23,049 nucleotides of DNA from Bacillota bacterium. Lineage in GTDB: Bacteria > Bacillota > Clostridia > Oscillospirales > Ruminococcaceae. Below the pieces are notes generated by a model. It was given only the letters and a program-made list of their open reading frames with translations, was not told the DNA's origin and searched no databases. Position numbers and translations under genes: made by a program. The stretch is from contig JAEWBS010000083.1 in NCBI GenBank assembly GCA_023391005.1, forward strand, positions 1 through 23,049, given 5' to 3'. Below are positions 15,352 through 21,673 of this stretch, piece after piece (position 1 is the stretch's first letter; each line of letters begins with the position of its first letter).

Positions 15352-16065
15352 TCATTCTTCCGTGGCTAATGCGCGTATAACCTCGCCCGCAATCGTCAGG
15401 CCCGCAACCGAGGGCACAAACGACATGCTGCCCGGGGTCTGGCGGCGGCCCGCCGCGGACGCTTCAAGCGTCTTTGGCGTTATAGCCGGCTCGGTTGAAT
15501 ACAGCACCTTCAATGAGCGAATGCCCCTGCGGCGCAGCTCGCAGCGCACCACCTTTGCCAGTGGACAGACGCTGGTTTTATAAATGTCCGCAATCTTAAA
15601 ATGCGCGGGATCGAGCTTGTTACCGGTACCCATGCTGCTGATGATCGGCACACCCAACCGTGTCGCCCGCTCGATCAATTCGAGCTTGGCTGACACCGTA
15701 TCGATGGCGTCCACAATATAATCGCAGCGCGAGAGATCAAATTCATCGGCGTTCTCGGCGGTATAAAATACCTTATAGACCTCCACTGCCGCGTCGGGGT
15801 TGATATCATGGATGCGCTCGCGCATCACCTCAACCTTGGGTCGCCCGACCGTGCTGTGCAGCGCGATAATCTGCCGGTTAAGATTTGAGAGGGCAACCTC
15901 GTCCGAATCAAACAGCATCAGTGCGCCAACGCCCGCTCGGGCCAGCGCCTCGGTGCAAAAAGAGCCCACGCCGCCGATGCCGAATACCGCCACCCGCTTA
16001 TTAGCCAGCCGCTCTATCGCTTCTTCGCCCAACAGCATCGCGCTGCGGCAAAACTGTTCCTTCAT
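15352..16065 (-). CDS. tcdA: tRNA threonylcarbamoyladenosine dehydratase (TcdA/YgdL family)
   Basis: This is an E1-like ATP-dependent enzyme that cyclises t6A37 of ANN-decoding tRNAs to ct6A. The 237 residues begin with the Rossmann nucleotide-binding loop GIGGVGS (29-35), Asp53 in LFDSDEV, and NLNRQ (61-65), the adenylation signature of the ThiF/MoeB superfamily. A conserved ISSMGTGNKLDPAHFKIADI segment follows, which separates TcdA from MoeB and ThiF. I choose ATG 16065, which overlaps the mnmA stop as ATGA and has GGGAGGA about 9 nt upstream, over the in-frame ATG at 16083. Its C-terminal PGSMSFVPSVAGLTIAGEVI is also typical of TcdA. Other ThiF-like roles are less likely. Confidence 0.92.
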   Translation of the reverse strand: MKEQFCRSAMLLGEEAIERLANKRVAVFGIGGVGSFCTEALARAGVGALMLFDSDEVALSNLNRQIIALHSTVGRPKVEVMRERIHDINPDAAVEVYKVFYTAENADEFDLSRCDYIVDAIDTVSAKLELIERATRLGVPIISSMGTGNKLDPAHFKIADIYKTSVCPLAKVVRCELRRRGIRSLKVLYSTEPAITPKTLEASAAGRRQTPGSMSFVPSVAGLTIAGEVIRALATEE

Positions 16066-17159
16066 ACGCCGTGGTCCTCCCATCTGCCGCTACGGATGGT
16101 TCCGCCGCCCAAAACAATATCATCGGCGTAAAAAACCGCGGCCTGCCCAGGGGTTAGGGCGCGCTGCGGCAGGTCAAACTCCACCACAAGGCTGCCGTCC
16201 TCCTGCGGGTGCAGCCACGCCGGCTGCGCCGACTGGCGGTACCGCGATTTGACCTGCGCCCGAATACTGCCCTGTGGCGCCGCGACCGACACCCAGTTGA
16301 GCGCGTCCACCACCATTTGACGCTGCATCAGCAACGCTTCATCTCCAAGGGTGACGGTGTTTTGCCGCATATCCTTTTCGACGACAAACAATCGGCGGTC
16401 GGCCGAAACGCCCAAGCCCCGGCGCTGCCCCAGCGTATAGTGAATCATGCCCGCGTGCTGCCCCAACACCGCGCCCTGCGGGCTGACAAAACGGCCCGGC
16501 TCGGACGCAACGCCGAGCGTTTTGGTCAAAAAGCCCGCGTAATCCCCGTCAGGGACAAAGCAGATGTCCTGACTCTCCGACTTTTTGGCGGTGACAAGCC
16601 CTTCCTCTTCGGCAAGCGCGCGCACCTCTTGCTTGGTTAACCCGCCAAGCGGAAAAAGCGTCTGAGCCAACGTCTGCTGTGTCAGCACATAAAGCACGTA
16701 GCTTTGATCCTTCGCCGGGTCCTTTGCCTTTTTAAGCAGCCAGCGCCCCGTGGCGGCATCATAGTCGCGCTGCACATAGTGGCCGGTGGCAATCGCGTCA
16801 CAGTCGAGCTGCCGCGCCCGGTCAAGTACGCCGGAAAATTTAATCGACCGGTTGCACTCAACGCAGGGGTTTGGCGTCTCTCCGCGCCGGTAGCCCTCGG
16901 CAAACGGATCGATAACCCCCTGCTTAAACTGCGCCTTCATATTAAAGACAAAGTGGTCTATGCCTAACCGCGTACATACCCGGCGCGCGTCCTCGACATC
17001 GTCCAGCGAACAGCAGGTTCTCGTATCGCACAGACCGATATCGCTGTTGGCGTATAAGACGAGCGTCGCGCCGCACAGGCTGTATCCCTGCCGTTGCAGC
17101 AAAAGCGCCGCGACCGAGGAATCGACGCCGCCGCTCATCGCAACCATGACTTTCTTCAT
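16062..17159 (-). CDS. mnmA: tRNA-specific 2-thiouridylase MnmA
   Basis: MnmA installs 2-thiouridine at U34 of tRNA Lys, Glu and Gln, using ATP and sulfur passed from a cysteine desulfurase. The 365 residues are standard. The PP-loop SGGVDSS (9-15) activates the uridine by adenylation. Cys99 in TPNPCVECN and Cys200 in SQDICFVPDGDY are the catalytic pair. The C-terminal beta-barrel (about 280-360) includes RAQVKSRYRQ and LTPGQAAVFY. Its start overlaps the regulator's stop as ATGA, and its stop overlaps tcdA in the same way, so the three genes are translationally coupled. No desulfurase gene is in the operon. Confidence 0.97.
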   Translation of the reverse strand: MKKVMVAMSGGVDSSVAALLLQRQGYSLCGATLVLYANSDIGLCDTRTCCSLDDVEDARRVCTRLGIDHFVFNMKAQFKQGVIDPFAEGYRRGETPNPCVECNRSIKFSGVLDRARQLDCDAIATGHYVQRDYDAATGRWLLKKAKDPAKDQSYVLYVLTQQTLAQTLFPLGGLTKQEVRALAEEEGLVTAKKSESQDICFVPDGDYAGFLTKTLGVASEPGRFVSPQGAVLGQHAGMIHYTLGQRRGLGVSADRRLFVVEKDMRQNTVTLGDEALLMQRQMVVDALNWVSVAAPQGSIRAQVKSRYRQSAQPAWLHPQEDGSLVVEFDLPQRALTPGQAAVFYADDIVLGGGTIRSGRWEDHGV

Positions 17160-17590
17160 GCCAGGCCACGCTTCTTTTCGCGCTGAATCACGACAAGATC
17201 GGCAAGCGTCATGTTGTCGACCACTTGAGAGATAGCCGTATCAAGCTTTCGCCACAGCTCGACGGTGGCACAGCCGTCACAGCGCTCGCAGTCGACCGGA
17301 TCGCTGCTGTCAACACAGGCCACCGGCGCCAGACTGCCCTCGGTCAGCCGCAAAATCTCGCCCACCGTATAGGAGCCCGCATCTCTCGAGAGGCGATAGC
17401 CCCCGCGCGGTCCCCGTACGCTGCCAACCAGCCGCGCGTTTTTGAGCAGCGCGATAATTTGCTCCATATATTTAGCGGATATGTTCTGCCGATCCGCAAT
17501 ATCCTTTAACGAGACATATCCTTCGTTTTCGGCCATGGCCAAATCAACCATGAGCCGCAGTGCATACCGGCCTTTTGTCGAAATCTTCAT
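17156..17590 (-). CDS. iscR: Rrf2-family transcriptional regulator, IscR-like
   Basis: This is a DNA-binding regulator of 144 residues. The winged helix-turn-helix covers about residues 25-65 (SLKDIADRQNISAKYMEQII, with the wing RGPRGGYRL). A cysteine-rich loop holds Cys92, Cys101, Cys104 and Cys107, positions comparable to the cluster-binding loop of IscR, so iron-sulfur or redox sensing is likely. It is first in an operon with mnmA and tcdA, linking sulfur or cluster status to tRNA thiolation. GGGGA lies about 9 nt before the ATG. An inverted repeat overlaps its promoter, consistent with autoregulation. The cysteine-metabolism regulator CymR is a related alternative, but CymR normally lacks this cysteine set. 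Confidence 0.88.
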   Translation of the reverse strand: MKISTKGRYALRLMVDLAMAENEGYVSLKDIADRQNISAKYMEQIIALLKNARLVGSVRGPRGGYRLSRDAGSYTVGEILRLTEGSLAPVACVDSSDPVDCERCDGCATVELWRKLDTAISQVVDNMTLADLVVIQREKKRGLA

Positions 17591-17668
17591 AATTTATCTT
17601 CCCCTTCTGTGCTGTACTCGTGCGGCAAACAGCACCCTCTCTGCATTGTGCACAGACTTTTAAATACC

Positions 17669-17697
17669 AGTATAATTGTAGGATACTTTTAAATCAA
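17669..17697 (-). promoter_or_regulatory. promoter and candidate operator of the iscR operon
   Basis: On the - strand TTGATT (17697-17692) and TATACT (17674-17669) are spaced exactly 17 bp. An inverted repeat AGTAT (17669-17673) with ATACT (17683-17687), 9 bp apart, covers the -10 and half of the spacer. That is a plausible Rrf2 dimer site for self-repression. Confidence 0.7.
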
Positions 17698-17797
17698 GCT
17701 TTTTGTTTGTGGCCTTTTTGATTATTCGCTTTATAATGCCTTTTCCGCGCTGCCAATATCTGCTGAGCCCGAAAAAAGATTATTTACAAAACCCTCG

Positions 17798-17826
17798 TTT
17801 TCTTCTTTTTTAATTTGTGTTATGAT
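17798..17826 (+). promoter_or_regulatory. possible promoter of the CPBP-tadA operon
   Basis: TATGAT at 17821-17826 is a good -10, but the matching -35 position (TTTTCT, 17798-17803) is poor. The region is A/T-rich and divergent from the iscR promoter. Otherwise 17698-17891 shows nothing recognisable. Confidence 0.35.
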
Positions 17827-17891
17827 ATTTATTACCATGACGCCATCGAATCATGATAGCGTGGTTCAATTTTAGCGCTGGGGGTGCGAAA

Positions 17892-18947
17892 ATGACGTTT
17901 GATCCCAACAGCGGCAACGCCGACCACGGCTGCCGGGGCTGGTATCGTCCGATTAACCCGAACGAACATATTTACATTGCCGGTTATGGCTTTTCGCCAA
18001 AACCGCCTTTTTTAATCGAACAAAAACTGATTGCCCATTGCAGCGCGGCAACCTCGTTGTGTCTTATCGGCTTTTTATTTTTCTCGTCTTTTTTGACACA
18101 GCTATGCAATCAGCTGATCGACAGCCTAACGCCCGCCTCGCTTTATGTCGCCATTGCCGAGCCCGGCAGGCAATTTGCCATGCTGTTTGGGTCAATCGGC
18201 GCTTTGACGGTTCCTTTTGCGCTATATGCGGCGCATACTCGCATTCCCTTTGAGAGTGCGCTGCCGCTGCGGCGGGTTCCGATTAAGCTGGCTTCGGTCG
18301 TCGTTATGATGGCGCTTTCGGTCTCGGTTATCGGCATCTATGCCTCTGAGGCGATGCATTATCTGTTTTCGGTCTTTGGCATCTATTTTTATGAACCGAT
18401 TCTGAGGCTGCCCGAGGACCCTGCCAGTACCGCCCTTTACATTTTAAATCTGACCGTTGTGCCGGCCATCTTTGAAGAAATGGCTTTTAGGGGTGTTTTG
18501 ATGCAGTCGCTGCGCCGTTTTGGCGACAGCTTTGCGCTGCTGACCTCCGCCATTTTATTTGCGCTGGTACATACCTCGCCGCTGTCAATGCCAAACGCCT
18601 TTTTGATGGGGCTGGTTATCGGATATTTTGTGTTGTTCACAGGCTCGCTTTACACCGGCATGATTATCCATCTCGTGCACAATCTTTTCTCACTGCTGAT
18701 TTCGCAGCTCGGGTGGCTTGACCACGGCGTTGCAAACATCATCTTTTTATCGATTCAAGCCGTTTACATGGTGCTGGGCATCATCGCCGTTGTGCTGCTG
18801 CTGCGCGGCTATGACAATATGTTTGCGCTAAAGCATAGCGATACCATTAACCGTTCTTCTCAGAAGCTGCGTTGCTTTTTTTGCACGCTGCCTTTTATCG
18901 CGTTTTTAATTTTAATTTTGTTTCGGGCGGGGGCGTATTTGACATGA
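17892..18947 (+). CDS. CPBP-family intramembrane metalloprotease
   Basis: This polytopic membrane protein is of the CPBP (Abi/CAAX-like) family, whose members cleave membrane-embedded substrates or act in bacteriocin self-protection. The 351 residues begin with a soluble part of about 45 residues and contain roughly eight hydrophobic segments. The three family motifs are intact: EEMAFR (Glu195, Glu196, Arg200), FALVH with His227, and HLVHN with His260 and Asn264, so an active metal centre is expected. I start at ATG 17892, preceded by GGGGGTG; an in-frame ATG at 17853 lacks a ribosome binding site. It overlaps tadA by ATGA. The substrate is unknown. Confidence 0.9.
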   Translation: MTFDPNSGNADHGCRGWYRPINPNEHIYIAGYGFSPKPPFLIEQKLIAHCSAATSLCLIGFLFFSSFLTQLCNQLIDSLTPASLYVAIAEPGRQFAMLFGSIGALTVPFALYAAHTRIPFESALPLRRVPIKLASVVVMMALSVSVIGIYASEAMHYLFSVFGIYFYEPILRLPEDPASTALYILNLTVVPAIFEEMAFRGVLMQSLRRFGDSFALLTSAILFALVHTSPLSMPNAFLMGLVIGYFVLFTGSLYTGMIIHLVHNLFSLLISQLGWLDHGVANIIFLSIQAVYMVLGIIAVVLLLRGYDNMFALKHSDTINRSSQKLRCFFCTLPFIAFLILILFRAGAYLT

Positions 18948-19402
18948 TAACCGAGCTGGATCTGCAAATGATGACGCGCGCCATTGACGAAGCGCAAAAA
19001 GCAGCCCGGCTTGGCGAGGTACCGATCGGCGCGGTCATCGCTCAAAATGGACAGGTTATCGCCACCGGGCACAACCTGCGCGAGACGGGCCGCCACGCGC
19101 TGGCCCATGCCGAAATAGTCGCGCTTGACGCCGCCTGCAAAGCGCTTGGCGGATGGCGGCTGCCCGACTGTACGCTCTACGTCACGCTTGAGCCCTGCCC
19201 AATGTGCGCGGGGGCTATTATCAATTCCCGCATTACTCGCGTCGTTTTTGGCGCTTACGACCCGAAGGCCGGTTCATTCGGGTCGTTGGTCGATCTTTCA
19301 AAGGTTGCCTACAACCACGCGCCACAGCTCTGCGGCGGCGTAATGGAAACCGAGTGCGCCGCTCTGCTGCGCGATTTTTTTCGCAATCTGCGGCAAAGAT
19401 GA
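18944..19402 (+). CDS. tadA: tRNA-specific adenosine deaminase TadA
   Basis: TadA deaminates A34 to inosine in tRNA-Arg(ACG), an essential zinc-dependent step in decoding. The 152 residues are the usual size. The zinc site is His55 and catalytic Glu57 in LAHAEIVA plus Cys85 and Cys88 in EPCPMCAGAI. The C-terminal FFRNLRQR matches the tRNA-contacting helix. ATG 18944 overlaps the stop of the protease gene, so translation is coupled; a longer reading frame from 18872 would add 24 residues that are out-of-frame protease sequence. The next gene starts 24 bp downstream with a strong ribosome binding site. Confidence 0.96.
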   Translation: MITELDLQMMTRAIDEAQKAARLGEVPIGAVIAQNGQVIATGHNLRETGRHALAHAEIVALDAACKALGGWRLPDCTLYVTLEPCPMCAGAIINSRITRVVFGAYDPKAGSFGSLVDLSKVAYNHAPQLCGGVMETECAALLRDFFRNLRQR

Positions 19403-19426
19403 CGTTTAACGACACAGGAGGGATTA

Positions 19427-20131
19427 TTGTTGCAACAGCTCTCGGTAGCGATCGTACCCACGCTGACCCCGCCGCCTCTGGGCGCGCAGCTTGTTGTTTT
19501 TTCAGACCAACGCAACTACGTGGCTGAAATAGATTCCGCGATGATGCTCGCCGCCGCTTCCCGTTATGCGATACGCCACAGCGTCTATCTGGTGCCGGAG
19601 CGTTTTATCGCGGCAAACTACCTTTGCCTCTGCCTGTTGTCCCCAAAAGGGGAGGTTGTCGGCGTGCAGCGCGCCACCCATCTTAATCTTGGCCTGCGCG
19701 AGCACAACTTTTTCAGAGACGACCAAATACAGGTGCTCGACACACCGTTTGGCAGGGTCGCTTTGCTGGTCGATGTCGACATCAACATGCCGCAGGTGGC
19801 CCGCGCTGCTGTCATGGGCGGCGCGACATTGCTCATTTCGAGCCAATTCATTCAAATCTATGACTTTTTTGAGGATCGCATCCGCTACGGCATCCTAAAC
19901 GCGGCCCGCTCAAATGGCGTGCCGATTATAGCCGCTGCGGGGCTCGGCGGCGTCGTCGCAGACGCGAACGGGGATGAAATGGCCGGTTTTTCTGAGGATC
20001 TACCGGTGACGGCTCAGCTTAAAACGGCGGTTGCGTCGTCCGGCCTTGGTGCGATGCAAACGGCGCAGGCGTTGCTGTGGGCGCACAAGGAGTTGATCGC
20101 CGCAGCGAGGGAGGAACAGGCCCATGTATAA
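19427..20131 (+). CDS. nitrilase-fold protein with all catalytic residues replaced
   Basis: These 234 residues follow the carbon-nitrogen hydrolase fold but not its chemistry. LVVFSDQ (22-28) matches the strand that normally ends in Pro-Glu; Asp27 replaces the Glu. QRATHLN (81-87) matches the YRKxHL segment; Ala83 replaces the Lys. FGRVALLVDVDINMPQVAR (108-126) matches GxxxxLIC-x-D-x-x-x-PE-x-x-R; Asp116 replaces the nucleophilic Cys. The helix before the first catalytic strand is shortened. The start is TTG at 19427 or the adjacent TTG at 19430, both in reach of AGGAGG (19416-19421). The downstream gene, also nitrilase-like, overlaps it by 8 bp. It is probably a non-catalytic partner or scaffold; no function is known to me. 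Confidence 0.75.
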   Translation: MLQQLSVAIVPTLTPPPLGAQLVVFSDQRNYVAEIDSAMMLAAASRYAIRHSVYLVPERFIAANYLCLCLLSPKGEVVGVQRATHLNLGLREHNFFRDDQIQVLDTPFGRVALLVDVDINMPQVARAAVMGGATLLISSQFIQIYDFFEDRIRYGILNAARSNGVPIIAAAGLGGVVADANGDEMAGFSEDLPVTAQLKTAVASSGLGAMQTAQALLWAHKELIAAAREEQAHV

Positions 20132-21134
20132 GCTGCGTTTAAAAGCCTCCGCCTTTGCGATGAGTTATCTTTCAAACGAAGAAAAGGTGCGCGCTCAGGT
20201 GCGCGACCTGCACCCTCATACCGAAAAGCCCGCCCCCTTTGTCGGCGCGGGCGGCATCAAGGTTAGCTCAGTCTGTTTTACGCCAAAGCTGTATAAAAAC
20301 ATGCGCGATTACATCTCGGATATGAACGATTATGTTGCGGCGGCCGCCGCCTCGGGCAGCCAGCTCGTCGCCTTCCCCGAGCTGTGCGGCATGGTCATCA
20401 TGTCGGTGATGCCCGGTTTTGCGACCCTTTATGCCGACCTGCAAAAGCTTAAGGAAGCTGATATAGAGACGCAGGGCGACGCGCTGGTGACGGTGTGTGA
20501 AACGGTACAGGGTTTTGTGGGCGAGATTTTTCACAATACTTTCTCCCAGCTTGCCAAAAGCCATCGGATTATCATTGCCGCAGGCGGGCTTTATCAGCTC
20601 GAGGACAAGCAGCTCTACAACCGGCAGTTTTTGTTTTCTGAAACAGGTGAAGTAGCCGGTATACAGGATAAGCTTTTCCTCTCGTCGTGGGAGGAACAGG
20701 CCGGTGTCACCGCGGGCAGCCACGTTACGCCCGGCGACACCCATATTGGCCGCATCGCCATGCTCGACGGCCTCGCGCTAAAGCATTACGAGCCGTTTTT
20801 AATCGCGGCGACCGGCGGCTGTGCCTTCGCTGTGGCCGGCGCGTCGCCCTTTGGGGTTACCGACCACACCTTGACGCGTTACCGCGCGCAGGAGCAGGGG
20901 CTGTGCATTTTGTCTCCCGGTCTTGCTGCCAATCGACATTACGGCCTTTCGGGCTCGGCGCCCGCGGGCATCTATGTGCCCCGCGCCGCCAGCCGCAGCC
21001 GCGACGGCATTGCCGCTGAAGGGCTTGATCAGCCTGTTCTGACCGCACGCGTCGATCTCATCCGTGCCTCCTCACAGTTTGATCTTTACAGTGACGATAA
21101 AAATCCCCGCTTTTTTCAACGACTGTTGCAATAG
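20124..21134 (+). CDS. nitrilase-superfamily protein lacking the catalytic cysteine
   Basis: This is a 336-residue carbon-nitrogen hydrolase homologue. It starts with about 45 extra residues before the first strand. Glu86 in LVAFPEL and Lys183 in IQDKLFLSSWEE keep two of the three catalytic positions. In the nucleophile strand, IGRIAMLDG (208-216), the residue two before the conserved Asp215 is Met213, where Cys is required. The rest of the fold (ATGGCAFAVAGASPFG; an AAN-like stretch near 275) is recognisable. GGGAGG is about 9 nt before the ATG. It overlaps the preceding nitrilase-like gene by 8 bp and is followed by a strong terminator. Nitrilase-fold proteins dimerise, so the two products may form a hetero-oligomer; this is inference. 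Confidence 0.78.
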   Translation: MYKLRLKASAFAMSYLSNEEKVRAQVRDLHPHTEKPAPFVGAGGIKVSSVCFTPKLYKNMRDYISDMNDYVAAAAASGSQLVAFPELCGMVIMSVMPGFATLYADLQKLKEADIETQGDALVTVCETVQGFVGEIFHNTFSQLAKSHRIIIAAGGLYQLEDKQLYNRQFLFSETGEVAGIQDKLFLSSWEEQAGVTAGSHVTPGDTHIGRIAMLDGLALKHYEPFLIAATGGCAFAVAGASPFGVTDHTLTRYRAQEQGLCILSPGLAANRHYGLSGSAPAGIYVPRAASRSRDGIAAEGLDQPVLTARVDLIRASSQFDLYSDDKNPRFFQRLLQ

Positions 21135-21190
21135 CAAATCTGAACCAAGGCGACGGGGAATACCTTTCTCGCGCACGCCATAATTTAAAA

Positions 21191-21233
21191 AGGCAAGCCC
21201 GGCGCAAAAGCGCTGGGCTTGCCTTCTTTTTTT
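21191..21233. terminator. bidirectional intrinsic terminator
   Basis: AGGCAAGCCC (21191-21200) and GCGC pair with GCGC and GGGCTTGCCT (21215-21224) around an AAAA loop. On the + strand it runs into TCTTTTTTTTT and ends the CPBP-tadA-nitrilase operon. On the - strand it is followed by TTTTTAAATT and would end the structured RNA. Confidence 0.92.
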
Positions 21234-21588
21234 CAAAAAATATGTCCCTTACCCGCATGGCGCTGCTTGGCATGCGCTGCCGTGCCCCAAGAAGCCAGAT
21301 AACTCATTTGCGCGCATAATCGCGTTACAGGCTTGAATGCGCGCCCGCGAACGTGGGGGGAGGTAACCTCCTCACGTTGCGCTTATAGTCAGGAGTCGTA
21401 TTGTTCAAGCCCCTAACCCCCATAATTTCAAGACCCTACAAAGAGGCCCGGGGGCCGTGGGGAACAGCATACGGCCTACACAAGGCGCTTTGCTCTACAG
21501 TGAAAGACCCACATGTTCCGTAGAACATGCAAGCGCCGGAGGTAGGGGCCGTCCTTACGCGTCAGCGTTAAGCACTTCTGTCGTTTTG
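21191..21588 (-). ncRNA. candidate structured non-coding RNA, about 400 nt, unclassified
   Basis: No ORF with a ribosome binding site explains 21234-21626, but the stretch is dense in pairing. From its 5' end on the - strand: hairpin 21572-21565/21560-21554; a multibranch domain closed by GTAGGG (21542-21547) and CCCTAC (21434-21439), holding an arm 21537-21529/21493-21484 capped by the hairpin 21528-21523/21518-21513 and a second arm 21476-21471/21458-21453; then hairpin 21378-21373/21355-21350 with an inner GGAGG/CCTCC; then hairpin 21344-21337/21317-21310. The loop of the last hairpin (21330-21337) is complementary over 8 bp to 21404-21411, a pseudoknot. Strand choice rests on the promoter at 21595-21623, the C(UACG)G tetraloop that forms only on the - strand, and the terminator. 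It lacks tmRNA, RNase P and SRP hallmarks. raiA-type RNAs are one class to compare. Confidence 0.6.
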
Positions 21589-21594
21589 GCACGG

Positions 21595-21623
21595 TTGATA
21601 AAACACATGACTTTCCTTGACAA
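21595..21623 (-). promoter_or_regulatory. promoter of the candidate structured RNA
   Basis: On the - strand TTGTCA (21623-21618) and TATCAA (21600-21595) are exactly 17 bp apart. The promoter begins right after the hairpin that follows hgdB, as expected for an independent transcription unit starting near 21588. Confidence 0.55.
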
Positions 21624-21626
21624 GCT

Positions 21627-21654
21627 AAAGCGCCGCGTTTTCACGCGGCGCTTT
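21627..21654 (-). terminator. hairpin after hgdB, probable terminator
   Basis: A perfect 12-bp stem pairs 21627-21638 with 21643-21654. On the - strand its loop is GAAA, a GNRA tetraloop. It lies 20 bp after the hgdB stop. The following T run is short (CUUUAGCUUG), so termination may be partial. Confidence 0.65.
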
Positions 21655-21673
21655 ATAACTAGCTATAAACTTT

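Noticed and set aside
21234..21640. 6S RNA as the identity of the structured RNA
   Set aside because: 6S folds as a long unbranched rod with a central bubble; this region forms a multibranch domain and a pseudoknot. A covariance-model search should still confirm.
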